This document shows, in pieces, positions 28,536 to 37,451 of a DNA stretch of 64,000 nucleotides (positions are counted from its first letter, which is position 1; the number at the start of each line of letters is the position of its first letter). The DNA lies in assembly GCA_963840545.1 (NCBI GenBank), contig CAWIZE010000001.1, forward strand, positions 186,001-250,000. Reading direction: 5' to 3'. The DNA comes from JAKAWQ01 sp963840545 (GTDB taxonomy: Bacteria; Pseudomonadota; Alphaproteobacteria; Acetobacterales; Acetobacteraceae). The position numbers were made by a program, and so were the translations under genes. The notes beneath the pieces were generated by a model that did not search any database, was not told where the DNA came from, and was given only the letters and a program-made list of their open reading frames with translations.

Positions 28536-29764
28536 TAGCCCACGCCGCCGAAGACGAGGTGGAACAGCACCGCGAGCGAGCGTTCGACGAGGCTGAGCCG
28601 CGGCACGGCGTTGCCGGCGACCAGGGCGAATTGCTGCCCGGTGGGCACGCCCTGGCCGGCGACGACGAGCGTGCCGAGCGGCTGGCCGGCGGCGACCGGG
28701 GCCGGGACAGGTGCCGCGTAGCGGACGCTGATCGTCGCGGTGCGCCGCCATTCGCGCGGCATCGTCGCGACCAGATCGGTGGTGCCGGCGAGCGGCACGC
28801 TGAGGCTCCTGCCGAGCCAGACCCGCGCCTCGGCCACCGCCTCTCCCGCCTTGAACAGGGTCACGTCGGTGAATTCCGTGAACGACCAGTCGAGCAGGCG
28901 GCTCGCCTCCTCGGCGCGGTCGCTCTCGCTCGGCATCCCGTTGAGCACGAGGATGACGCGCCTGCCCGCCCGGATCGCGCTCGCGCAGAGCCCGTAGCCG
29001 CCGGCATCGGTGAAGCCGGTCTTCAGCCCGTCCGCGAGGCCGTCCTGGACCAGCGGGTTGCGGTTGTACTGCTTGATCTTGCTGAAGGTGAAGACCTTCT
29101 CGGCCGCGTAATGATAATATTGCGGGAAACCGCTGATGATGAGGCGCGCGAGGGTGGCGATGTCCTGGCAGCACATATAGTGGCCGGGCGCCGGCAGGCC
29201 GGTCGGGTTGACGAAGTGGGAGTTGACGAGGCCGAGCTTCGCGGCGGTCCCGTTCATCCGTTCGACGAAGGCGGCCACCGAACCGGAGATGCCTTCGGCG
29301 AGGACGACGCAGGCGTCGTTGCCGGAATCGACTTCGATGCCCTGGATCAGGTCGGCGACGCTGACATTGCCGCCGAGCGGGACGAACATTTTCGACCCGC
29401 CGGTGCGCCACGCCACCTCGCTCACGGGCAAGGTCTGATCGAGGGTGAGCTGGCCGGACTTGAGCAGGCTGTAGACGATGTAGAGCGTCATCAGCTTGGT
29501 CATCGAGGAGGGCGCCATCGGCGCGGTGGCGTTCTTCTCGAGCAGCACCGCGCCGGTGTTGTCGTCGATGATGTAGGCCCAGCGCGCCTTGGTCCCGATC
29601 GGCCCGAGCGGCGAGGCGGCGGGCGTGAAGCTGCGCTTGATGGCGCCTTCCCCGACCAGCCTGGGGAACGCTTCCACCTCCGGCGCGGCCGGTTGCGCGC
29701 GAAGCGCAAACGCCGGCAGCAGGCCGGAAGCGGCTCCGAGCAGGAGCGATCGACGGCAAGTCAT
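28535..29764 (-). CDS. D-alanyl-D-alanine carboxypeptidase (DacA/PBP5-6 family)
   Basis: Periplasmic serine peptidase that trims the pentapeptide of peptidoglycan; about 409 aa. Signal peptide MTCRRSLLLGAASGLLPAFA. Active-site motifs are SSMTK near residue 88, SGND near residue 149 and KTGFT near residue 250. The C-terminal PBP5_C domain ends with a hydrophobic/amphipathic LAVLFHLVFGGVG anchor. Two starts are possible: ATG 29785 overlapping the RlpA stop, or ATG 29764 with AGGGAGA upstream; the second is preferred. Part of a cell-wall operon mltB-rlpA-dacA-tmk. Confidence 0.93.
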   Translation of the reverse strand: MTCRRSLLLGAASGLLPAFALRAQPAAPEVEAFPRLVGEGAIKRSFTPAASPLGPIGTKARWAYIIDDNTGAVLLEKNATAPMAPSSMTKLMTLYIVYSLLKSGQLTLDQTLPVSEVAWRTGGSKMFVPLGGNVSVADLIQGIEVDSGNDACVVLAEGISGSVAAFVERMNGTAAKLGLVNSHFVNPTGLPAPGHYMCCQDIATLARLIISGFPQYYHYAAEKVFTFSKIKQYNRNPLVQDGLADGLKTGFTDAGGYGLCASAIRAGRRVILVLNGMPSESDRAEEASRLLDWSFTEFTDVTLFKAGEAVAEARVWLGRSLSVPLAGTTDLVATMPREWRRTATISVRYAAPVPAPVAAGQPLGTLVVAGQGVPTGQQFALVAGNAVPRLSLVERSLAVLFHLVFGGVG

Positions 29765-29781
29765 GAACGCCGTGTCTCCCT

Positions 29782-30663
29782 TCATTCCACCACCAGCGCG
29801 GCCCCGGGCGCGCCGGCGTGGAGCACCTGGTCTAGCACGCTGTCCGCCGCGGCGACCGAGCCGAAGGGGCCGATCCGCACCTCGACCTGCAGCGTCCCGC
29901 TGCCGTAGCGGGGCACCATCGCGGGCGCGAAGCGGGTAAGCCCGGCGGCTTGGAGGGCCGCATATTGCTGGTCGGTGAAGAGCCCCGTCCGCACCCAGAT
30001 CGCCCCCGGGTTCGGCGCCACTTGGGAGAGCGCGCCGGGCTGCTCGTCGGCGGGGAACGTGGCGGGCGCCGCCGCGGGTGCCGCCATGGGCGCAGCCGCC
30101 GGCGCCGCTTCGCCCGGCCCCCCGCCGGGCGGCGGCAGCGCGCTCACGGCGACGGCGCCGATCGGCGCGCGGGCGATCGCCAGCGTCGGCCCGCCGGGCA
30201 GCGCGAAGGCGATCGCCTGGCTCGGGCCGAGCAGGACCTGCACGCGCACGCGCGCCGTCCCGTCCGCGGCAAAGCCGAGCAGGCGCGCGACGCGCGGCGT
30301 GACGGCGATCAGCCGCGCCGGGTTCTCCGGGCCGCGATCGTTGACGCGAACCACGATCCGCCGCCCGTTCCCTAGGTTGGTGACGCGCGCGACCGCCGGC
30401 AGCTGGAGGGTCGGAGACGCGGCGGCGAAGGCGTCCGCGCTGCCGCGCTCCCCGTCGGCGGTATAGGGCGCGGGCGGGCCGCTCTCGACGGCGGCGATCC
30501 CGGTCGCATCATAGGCGAAGTCGGCCTCCGGATAGCGCCAGACCCCGCCCGCCCGGTAGGGCGCGCCGACGACGTAGTGCAGCGGCGGCGGCGGCGCCCT
30601 CCGCTGGCAAGCGGCAAAGAGCAGCAGGGGCGCGAGGAGAAGGAGGGCGGAAGGGCGGCTCAC
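29782..30663 (-). CDS. RlpA-like lipoprotein with SPOR domain
   Basis: 293-aa lipoprotein: the signal LLLLAPLLLFAACQ ends in a lipobox with Cys near residue 19. A double-psi beta-barrel region has VARVTNLGNGRRIVVRVNDRG near residue 90. A proline/alanine-rich linker (residues 170-210) leads to a C-terminal SPOR-type domain (IWVRTGLFTDQQYAALQAAG), which binds denuded septal glycan. The canonical RlpA catalytic segment with the WYGxxFxG pattern is replaced by WRYPEADFAYDATG, so lytic transglycosylase activity is doubtful. The start is GTG at 30663, overlapping the mltB stop. Confidence 0.85.
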   Translation of the reverse strand: MSRPSALLLLAPLLLFAACQRRAPPPPLHYVVGAPYRAGGVWRYPEADFAYDATGIAAVESGPPAPYTADGERGSADAFAAASPTLQLPAVARVTNLGNGRRIVVRVNDRGPENPARLIAVTPRVARLLGFAADGTARVRVQVLLGPSQAIAFALPGGPTLAIARAPIGAVAVSALPPPGGGPGEAAPAAAPMAAPAAAPATFPADEQPGALSQVAPNPGAIWVRTGLFTDQQYAALQAAGLTRFAPAMVPRYGSGTLQVEVRIGPFGSVAAADSVLDQVLHAGAPGAALVVE

Positions 30664-31688
30664 GTGGTCACGAGATCGCCGAGCAGCCCGACCGAGAGGG
30701 CGTAGAAGTCGGAGGGGTTGTAGCGGCGGATCGCCTGGAAGTTCGCGAACACGAGATAGGCCGGCCCGGCCGGGCCGCCCGGCATGAGCAGCCGCGCGGA
30801 GAGGGCGGCGCCCGGCAGAGGCGCGCCATCGAGGGCGCGGAAGCCGAGATTGGACCAGGCGCCGAGCGGCTGGGTCACGCCCCCGCCCGCCAGTTGCGGC
30901 GCGAGGGCGGGCGGGGGCAGCACCTGCCGCCCCCAGGACTCGCCCGCGCGCCAGCCCGACTGGACGAGGTAGTTGGCGATCGAGGCGAGCACGTCGGCCG
31001 GGTTGGTCCAGATGTCGCGCCGTCCGGTGCCGTCGAAATCGACCGCATAGGCGAGATAGGCGCTCGGCATGAATTGCGGCTGGCCCATCGCGCCGGCCCA
31101 GCTTCCGAGCATCGCGTCGGGCGCGACGTCGCCATGGGCGAGGATGCGCAGCGCGGCGACCAGCTCGGAGCGGAAATAGCCGCCGCGCCCGGCGCCATAG
31201 GCAAGCGTCGCGAGCGAGCGGACGACCTCGAAACCGCCCTCGTTGCCGCCGTAGTTGCTCTCGAGCCCCCAGATCCCCATCAGCACCGCGGGCGAGGCCG
31301 GATAGGAGCCGGTGATGCGGGTGATGAGATCGCGATCGGAGGCATAGAGCGTCCGGCCCTGGGCGATGCGATCGGCGGTCAGCGTGTCGGCGGCGTATTG
31401 GGCCCAGGTCAGGGTGAATTCCGGCTGGTGCCGGTCGAGCGCGAGGACCTTGGAATCCAGGCTGAGGCCGGCGAAGGCGGCGCTCACCGTCGCCGCCGGG
31501 ATGCCGGAGCGCTCGGCCTCCGCGCCGACCGAGGCGAGGAAGCCCGCGAAGCCGGGATCGGCGGCGAGGCCGGACCGGGCGAGGACCAGGGGCGCGAGGA
31601 CCAGGGGGGCGAGGAGCAGAGGGGCGGCGCCGAGCGCCAACCCCAGTGCATGGCGGCCGAGTGCGCGGCGGCGGAGAATTGGGCGCAT
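30660..31688 (-). CDS. Lytic murein transglycosylase, MltB family
   Basis: Cleaves peptidoglycan glycan strands to 1,6-anhydro products; 342 aa. N-terminal signal with repeated LLLAPLVLAPLVLA. The catalytic Glu is in LMGIWGLESNYGGN near residue 133. Further family motifs are GSWAGAMGQPQFMPSAYLAY and DIWTNPADVLASIANYL, and a C-terminal NFQAIRRYNPSDFYALSV. The start is ATG at 31688; the frame is open upstream to 31772. First gene of the cell-wall set mltB-rlpA-dacA-tmk. Confidence 0.93.
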   Translation of the reverse strand: MRPILRRRALGRHALGLALGAAPLLLAPLVLAPLVLARSGLAADPGFAGFLASVGAEAERSGIPAATVSAAFAGLSLDSKVLALDRHQPEFTLTWAQYAADTLTADRIAQGRTLYASDRDLITRITGSYPASPAVLMGIWGLESNYGGNEGGFEVVRSLATLAYGAGRGGYFRSELVAALRILAHGDVAPDAMLGSWAGAMGQPQFMPSAYLAYAVDFDGTGRRDIWTNPADVLASIANYLVQSGWRAGESWGRQVLPPPALAPQLAGGGVTQPLGAWSNLGFRALDGAPLPGAALSARLLMPGGPAGPAYLVFANFQAIRRYNPSDFYALSVGLLGDLVTT

Positions 31689-31804
31689 GCGCGCGTTCTG
31701 CCACGGGCCCGGACCGCGCCGCAACGTGCCCCAGGGGATCAGGCTCTGGTATCCGGGCGCAGCCTTGCCCACAATGGCTCAAGGGCAATGGGGAAACGGG
31801 GATC

Positions 31805-33202
31805 ATGGGAACCACGCGCGCGCTTGCCGAGTTCACGTCCGGGCTCGCGCTCGGGCGGCTGCCTCCCGAGGTGATCGAGCGGGCGCGCTTCCTCGTGCTC
31901 GACCTGATCGGCAACATCGTCCGCGCCCGGGCCGAGGCCGAGAGCACGCCCGCGCTGCTGGCCGGCGTCCGCGCGCTCGGGCTCGGCTCCGGCAATGCCG
32001 GCGTGTTCGGCGATGCGGCGCGCTATGCGCCGGCGGGCGCGGCACTGCTCAACGGCGCGCTCGGCCATTCGCTCGATTTCGACGATACCCATGCCGCCGG
32101 CTGCCTGCATCCCGGCGTGACGGCGATCACCGCCGCCCTCGCCGCCGGCGAGATCGCCGGGGCGTCGGGGGCAGACGTGCTCGCGGGCATCGTCGCCGGC
32201 TACGAGGTCTCGTGCCGGCTGGCCCTGGCGCTTCCCGCCGGGGAGCATTACGCGCGCGGCTTCCACCCGAGCGCCACCTGCGGCGCGTTCGGCGCCGCCG
32301 CCGCCGCCGCCCGGGCCTTCCGCCTGCCGCCGGAGGCGGTGGACTCCGCCTTCGGGATCGCGCTTTCGCAAACCGCGGGCAGCCTCGAATTCCTGGTCAA
32401 CGGCGCCTGGACCAAGCGCTTCCAGGTCGGCTGGTCGGCGATGAACGGGCTTGCCGCCGCCTGCTTCGCCCGCGAAGGCTTCAAGGGTGCGGCCGAGGCG
32501 TTCGAAGGGCCGCACGGCTTCCTCCGCGCCTATGCCCCCTCGCCCACGCCGGCGCGCGCGACCGAGCGGCTCGGCCAGACGTTCGAGCTGATGGCGACCG
32601 CCGTGAAACCCTATCCTTCCTGCCGGTTCGGCCATGCCGGCATCGACGCTGCACTCGCGCTCAGGGCCGCGCATGCGCTCCGGCCCGAGGAGATCGAGGC
32701 AGTGGAGCTCGGGCTTTCCAACGCGGGAATGTTGCTGATCGGCGAGCCGGCGGGGAAAAAGGCCGATCCGCGCAACGTGGTGGACGGGCAGTTCAGCGGG
32801 CCGTTCGTGCTCGCCGCCGCACTCGCCACCGGGCGGATGGACTGGGACAGCTACCGCCTGCTCGAGGACCCGACCGTCCGCCGCCTCCTGCCGCGCATCA
32901 CCTGCGTCCACGACGCAGCGATCGAGGCCGAGTTCCCCGCGAACATGGCGGGCCGGGTGGCGATCCGCGCCCGCGGCCGGGTGTTCGAGCAGACGGTGCG
33001 GGTGCCGAAGGGCGAGCCCGCCAATTTCCTCGGCGAAGCGGAGCTGCGCGGCAAATTCGCGAGCCTCGCCGGGCCGGTGCTCGGCATCGCACAGACAGCT
33101 TCGCTCGCGGACGCCGCGCTCGGCATCGCCGGCCTCGCCAACATCGCCGCGCTCCTGCGCAAGGGCGCGCCCGAAGCCGCGGTCCGGCTCGCCGGGGAGT
33201 AG
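31805..33202 (+). CDS. MmgE/PrpD family protein
   Basis: 465 aa, 2-methylcitrate dehydratase (PrpD)/cis-aconitate decarboxylase superfamily, all-alpha N-terminal domain. Landmarks: GALGHSLDFDDTHAAGCLHP near residue 86, GFHPSATCGAFGAAAAAA near residue 152 and KPYPSCRFGHAGID near residue 270. It is only about 28 percent like the second PrpD protein at 53806 by eye and probably acts on a different acid. It lies 7 nt before a class III aminotransferase gene, so the pair may form a small catabolic operon. The start is ATG at 31805 after GGGAAACGGGG. Confidence 0.88.
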   Translation: MGTTRALAEFTSGLALGRLPPEVIERARFLVLDLIGNIVRARAEAESTPALLAGVRALGLGSGNAGVFGDAARYAPAGAALLNGALGHSLDFDDTHAAGCLHPGVTAITAALAAGEIAGASGADVLAGIVAGYEVSCRLALALPAGEHYARGFHPSATCGAFGAAAAAARAFRLPPEAVDSAFGIALSQTAGSLEFLVNGAWTKRFQVGWSAMNGLAAACFAREGFKGAAEAFEGPHGFLRAYAPSPTPARATERLGQTFELMATAVKPYPSCRFGHAGIDAALALRAAHALRPEEIEAVELGLSNAGMLLIGEPAGKKADPRNVVDGQFSGPFVLAAALATGRMDWDSYRLLEDPTVRRLLPRITCVHDAAIEAEFPANMAGRVAIRARGRVFEQTVRVPKGEPANFLGEAELRGKFASLAGPVLGIAQTASLADAALGIAGLANIAALLRKGAPEAAVRLAGE

Positions 33203-33209
33203 CAAGCCG

Positions 33210-34589
33210 ATGGCCGATCTTCGGGCCGATTTCCGCTTTTCCAACACCCACGCCGAATGGATGGCGCGCGACGCCAGGCACGTGATGGGCTGGCGCTACG
33301 ATCCCCCGATCGTCTTCCGCGGCGGCAAGGGAACAAAAATCTTCGATGTCGATGGCAACGAATATTACGACCTGACATCGGGGATGATGAGCCAGACGCT
33401 CGGCCACGCGCATCCCGAGCTGGTCGAGGCGATCAAGGCGCAGGCCGAGCTCCTGGCCCACGAATCATCCTGGTACTCCAACCCCTGGCTGATCGAATTC
33501 GCCGAGCTGCTCGCCTCGACCCTGCCGGGCAATCTTTCGGTCGTCGATTTCGCCGTGACCGGCTCGGAGGCGAACGAGGTCGCCTTCCGCATGGCGCTCG
33601 CCAGGAGCGGAAAATTCGATATTGTTTCGGTCATCCGCGGCCTCCATGGCGGCAGCCTCGCCGTCGAATCCGTCACCACCGTGGGCGGGGCGCGCAAGCA
33701 CTCGCTCGGGCCGCTGCTGATGCCCTCGCGTGCCGCGGCGATCCTGCCGCCGCTCTGCTACCGCTGCCCGGTCAATCTCACCTATCCGGGCTGCGATATC
33801 GGCTGCCTCAAGACCAGCGAGCAGCTGATGGAATTCACGACCACCAAGAGCATCGCTGCGATCATCGCCGAGACCATCCCCGCCGCGGGCGGGATGATCG
33901 TCCCGCCGAGAGAGTGGCTGCCCCGGCTCGCCGATCTCGCGCGGCGCTGGGAGACGACGCTCATCCTCGACGAGGCGCAGCTCGCCCCGGCGCGGACGGG
34001 AAAGATGTGGTGCTTCGAGCATTACGATGTGGTCCCGGACATCGTCACCTTCGGCAAAGGCGTCTCCGCGGGCTTCGCCATCTGCGGCGCGATCACGACG
34101 CCCGAGATCGCCGCCGAAATCCGCGGTAGATGCGGGCTGCCCTGGGCCGGAACCTACACCGGCGATCCGTTCCCGGCGGCGATCGCGCTCCGCCAGCTCC
34201 AGATCGTCATCCGCGACGGGCTCGCGGAACGCTCGGGCCGCCTCGGCGCGCATCTCCGCCTTCGGCTCGAGGAGGAGATTCTTCCCTTTGGGATCATCGG
34301 CGACATCCGCGGCCTCGGCCTCTACCAGATGCTCGACGTGGTAACCGACAAGACGGGGAACAAAGCGCCTGATCCCGCCGCCGCCGAGCGCATCCGCTAC
34401 AACCTGATGATGGCAGGCGTGGCGACGATCGCGGTCAGGAACATGGTGCGCATCGTCCCCCCGCTCATCATCACCGAGGCCGAGATCGAGGACGTCGTCG
34501 GCCGCCTGCGCACCGCCGTGCAGCGGGCCCAGGACGGTTTTCCCCGCCGCGTCGATTTCTCCCGCTCAAGCTCGCTGGCCGCCGATTAG
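33210..34589 (+). CDS. Class III PLP-dependent aminotransferase
   Basis: 459 aa, fold type I aminotransferase. Landmarks: TKIFDVDGNEYYDLTSGMMS near residue 41, VTGSEANEVAFRMA near residue 117, a cofactor Asp in TTLILDEAQLAPARTGKM near residue 250, and the PLP lysine in VTFGKGVSAGF near residue 282. A CYRCPVNLTYPGCDIGCL cysteine-rich insertion around residue 188 is unusual for the class, though similar ones occur in 2,2-dialkylglycine decarboxylase relatives. The neighbouring MmgE/PrpD gene suggests a shared degradation route. Its stop overlaps the pepN stop on the other strand. Confidence 0.9.
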   Translation: MADLRADFRFSNTHAEWMARDARHVMGWRYDPPIVFRGGKGTKIFDVDGNEYYDLTSGMMSQTLGHAHPELVEAIKAQAELLAHESSWYSNPWLIEFAELLASTLPGNLSVVDFAVTGSEANEVAFRMALARSGKFDIVSVIRGLHGGSLAVESVTTVGGARKHSLGPLLMPSRAAAILPPLCYRCPVNLTYPGCDIGCLKTSEQLMEFTTTKSIAAIIAETIPAAGGMIVPPREWLPRLADLARRWETTLILDEAQLAPARTGKMWCFEHYDVVPDIVTFGKGVSAGFAICGAITTPEIAAEIRGRCGLPWAGTYTGDPFPAAIALRQLQIVIRDGLAERSGRLGAHLRLRLEEEILPFGIIGDIRGLGLYQMLDVVTDKTGNKAPDPAAAERIRYNLMMAGVATIAVRNMVRIVPPLIITEAEIEDVVGRLRTAVQRAQDGFPRRVDFSRSSSLAAD

Positions 34590-37273
34590 CGTGCGCCCTC
34601 CTCGCCAAGACTCCGCGCCGCCATCTCGTGGGTGTTCTTGCTGAGGCGCGGCGCGGCGAGGATGCCCCGCAGCGCCTCCTGCATCGCGCCCCGCCGCTCT
34701 TCCGCGACGCGCCGCCACTGGCCGAGGGGGGAAACAAGCCGCGCCGCCACCTGCGGGTTCATCGGATCGAGCCGGATGATGGTGTCGGCAAGCAGCCGGT
34801 ATCCGGCGCCCGACGCGTCATGGAAGCGCACCTGGTTTCCTTGCGCAAAGCTCGCGATCAGCGCGCGGACGCGGTTCGGATTCTTCAGATCGAAATCCGG
34901 ATGGCGGGTGAGCGCCTCGACCGCCTCCGCGGCGCCCGGCAAGGGCGAGGTCGCCTGGATCGCGAACCATTTGTCGAGCACCAGCGCATCCCCGCGCCAG
35001 GCGGCGTGGAAGGCGGCGAGCGCCGCCGCGCGCTCCGGTGCGTCGATCGCCGCCAGCACGGCAAGGGCGGCGAGCACGTCCGTCATGTTCTGCCGCGCCT
35101 CGAACTGCCGCATCGCCAGCGCCACGCCGAGCTTCGCATCGGCGGCGGCGAGATAGGCGAGTGCGGCGTTGCGCAAGCTGCGCCGCCCGATCGACGATCC
35201 GTCGATCGCGTACGGCCCGGCATCGCTCAGCCGCTCATAGATGGCCAGGAAATCGCCGTGCAGCGTCCGGCCGATCGCGGCGCGCGCCGTCTCGCGCACG
35301 GCGTGGATCCCATCGGTATCGGCGATCTCCATCTGATCGGCGAGGAACATCTCGCCCGGAAGTGCCACCGCCTCGGCGGCGAGCGCGGGGTCCTGGTCGG
35401 CGCGGCCGAGTGCCGCCGCCACCGGATCGATCAGGGACGCCGGCACGGCCGGCACCTCGCCGCGCTGCCTGGCCCCGACCAGCCCGAGCAGCAGGAGGGC
35501 GGCATGAAGCTGCCCCGTATCCCAGCGGGTGAAGGGGTCCGGATCGTGCCCGGCGAGCAGCAGGAGCTGCGCCGGCGCCAGCCCTGAGAGCTTCACGGGG
35601 GCCGAAAATCCGCGCAGCAGCGACGGCACCGGCGGCGCCGGCACATCAACGAAAACGAACTCATTCTCCGCCCGATCGGCGAGCAGCACCCGCGTGCCCT
35701 CCCGCGCTGCCTCCTCGCCCTCGAGCCGCGTCGGGATCTCCGCGCCGTCCGGGCCGAGCAGCCCCATCGCCAGCGGGATCACCAGCGGCTCCTTCTCCGC
35801 CTGATGCGGCGTCGGGGCCGTGCGCTGCGCCACGCGCAGCCGATAGCGCCGTGCCTCTTCATCGTATTCGTCGCTGACGCTGAGCTCCGGCGTGCCCGCC
35901 TGGTGGTACCAGCGCTTGAACCGGGAAAGATCGACGCCCGCGGCGTCCTGCATCGCCGCGACGAAATCCTCGATCGTCACCGCCTGGTTGTCGTGGCGCG
36001 CGAAATAGAGGTCCATCCCCCGCCGGAACGCCACCCGCCCGATGATCGTCGCCATCATGCGGATGATCTCGGCGCCCTTGTTGTAGATCGTTGCTGTATA
36101 GAAATTGTCGATCGCGATGTAGCGGTCCGGCTGCACCGGATGGGCGAGCGGGCCCGCGTCCTCGCGGAACTGGCCGGCGCGCAGCTCGCGCACGTCGCTG
36201 ATGCGCTGCACCGCCGGGCTGCCCTGGTCCATCGAGAATTCCTGGTCGCGATAGACCGTGAGGCCCTCCTTGAGCGAGAGCTGGAACCAGTCGCGGCAGG
36301 TCACGCGGTCGCCCGTCCAGTTGTGGAAATACTCGTGCGCGATCACGCCCTCGATGCGCTGGTAGTCGCCGTCGGTCGCGCTCGCCGGCTCGGCGAGGAC
36401 GTAGCGCGTGTTGAAGATGTTGAGCCCCTTGTTCTCCATCGCCCCCATGTTGAAGTCCGAGACGGCGGCGATGTTGAAGATGTCGAGATCGTACTCGAGT
36501 CCGAACACCGCCTCGTCCCACGCCATCGCCTTCTTGAGCGCGCGCATCGCGTGCCCGCACCGCCGCTCGTCGCCGCTGCGCACCCAGATCCCGAGCGCCA
36601 CCGTCCGCCCGGAGCGGGTGGTGAAGCGGTCCTTCACCGCCGTGAGGTCCCCCGCGACCAGCGCGAAGAGATAGCTTGGTTTCGGATGCGGATCGGTCCA
36701 GGTGATCCGATGCTTCCCCCCGCCCACGTCCTCGGCCGGCGAGGGGTTGCCGTTGGAGAGCATGACGGGGAAGCCGCGCGCCTCGGCGATGATCGTGGTG
36801 GTGAAGCGCGCCATCACGTCCGGCCGGTCCGGAAAATAGGTGATGCGGCGAAAGCCTTCCGCCTCGCATTGGGTGAAGAAGCCGCCGTTCGAGACATAGA
36901 GGCCGGAAAGCTCGGTGTTCTCCGCGGGCGCGATCTCGACCTCGATCTCGAGGGTGAATGCGTCCGGTGGATCGGCGAGGACGAGGTCCCCGTCCTCGAT
37001 CCGCCAGCGATTCTCGCTGATCCTCTCGCCATCGATCGCAATGGCGAGCACCGGCTGGCCGGCGCCGTCGAGCCGCAGCGGCTGAGCGCTCGCCCCGGCC
37101 TCGGGGTTGCGACACAGAGCCAGGCGCGAGCGCACGCGCGTCGCCGCGGGGTCGAGAGCGAACGTCAGATCGACGCGGTCCACCAGGAACGCGGGCGGCT
37201 TGTAGTCGGAAAGGAGCGTCTCGCGCGGCGTGGCCAGCGTGGCGAGGGCGGCATTCGCGTGATCGTCGGGCAT
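34586..37273 (-). CDS. pepN: Aminopeptidase N
   Basis: M1 zinc aminopeptidase of 895 aa, the size of E. coli PepN. The substrate motif GAMEN (NMGAMENKGLNIFNTRYVL) is near residue 262. The zinc motif HEYFHNW, with the third ligand in LSLKEGLTVYRDQEFS, is near residue 297. The C-terminal half carries the Ig-like and helical domains of the family. The ATG at 37273 is used; the longer frame back to 37444 includes non-coding sequence. The last bases overlap the convergent aminotransferase gene by four. Confidence 0.95.
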   Translation of the reverse strand: MPDDHANAALATLATPRETLLSDYKPPAFLVDRVDLTFALDPAATRVRSRLALCRNPEAGASAQPLRLDGAGQPVLAIAIDGERISENRWRIEDGDLVLADPPDAFTLEIEVEIAPAENTELSGLYVSNGGFFTQCEAEGFRRITYFPDRPDVMARFTTTIIAEARGFPVMLSNGNPSPAEDVGGGKHRITWTDPHPKPSYLFALVAGDLTAVKDRFTTRSGRTVALGIWVRSGDERRCGHAMRALKKAMAWDEAVFGLEYDLDIFNIAAVSDFNMGAMENKGLNIFNTRYVLAEPASATDGDYQRIEGVIAHEYFHNWTGDRVTCRDWFQLSLKEGLTVYRDQEFSMDQGSPAVQRISDVRELRAGQFREDAGPLAHPVQPDRYIAIDNFYTATIYNKGAEIIRMMATIIGRVAFRRGMDLYFARHDNQAVTIEDFVAAMQDAAGVDLSRFKRWYHQAGTPELSVSDEYDEEARRYRLRVAQRTAPTPHQAEKEPLVIPLAMGLLGPDGAEIPTRLEGEEAAREGTRVLLADRAENEFVFVDVPAPPVPSLLRGFSAPVKLSGLAPAQLLLLAGHDPDPFTRWDTGQLHAALLLLGLVGARQRGEVPAVPASLIDPVAAALGRADQDPALAAEAVALPGEMFLADQMEIADTDGIHAVRETARAAIGRTLHGDFLAIYERLSDAGPYAIDGSSIGRRSLRNAALAYLAAADAKLGVALAMRQFEARQNMTDVLAALAVLAAIDAPERAAALAAFHAAWRGDALVLDKWFAIQATSPLPGAAEAVEALTRHPDFDLKNPNRVRALIASFAQGNQVRFHDASGAGYRLLADTIIRLDPMNPQVAARLVSPLGQWRRVAEERRGAMQEALRGILAAPRLSKNTHEMAARSLGEEGAR

Positions 37274-37451
37274 CGGCGGCTCCGTTGCGCTGCTCCCGCA
37301 TATAGGGCGGATCGGGCCGGACGGGAATCGCCGCCCGGGCGCCCGCCGTAACGCGACTGTCACCGAAATGACATCATCGTCCAGCCCGTACGTCACCCCG
37401 TTCCACAACTCCGGCATGCTGTGCTGAAATGGACGGATCGACACCCATCGG

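Noticed and set aside
31646..31804. N-terminal extension of the MmgE/PrpD gene
   Set aside because: It overlaps the start region of the divergent mltB gene and has no ribosome site; the ATG at 31805 gives a normal family N-terminus.
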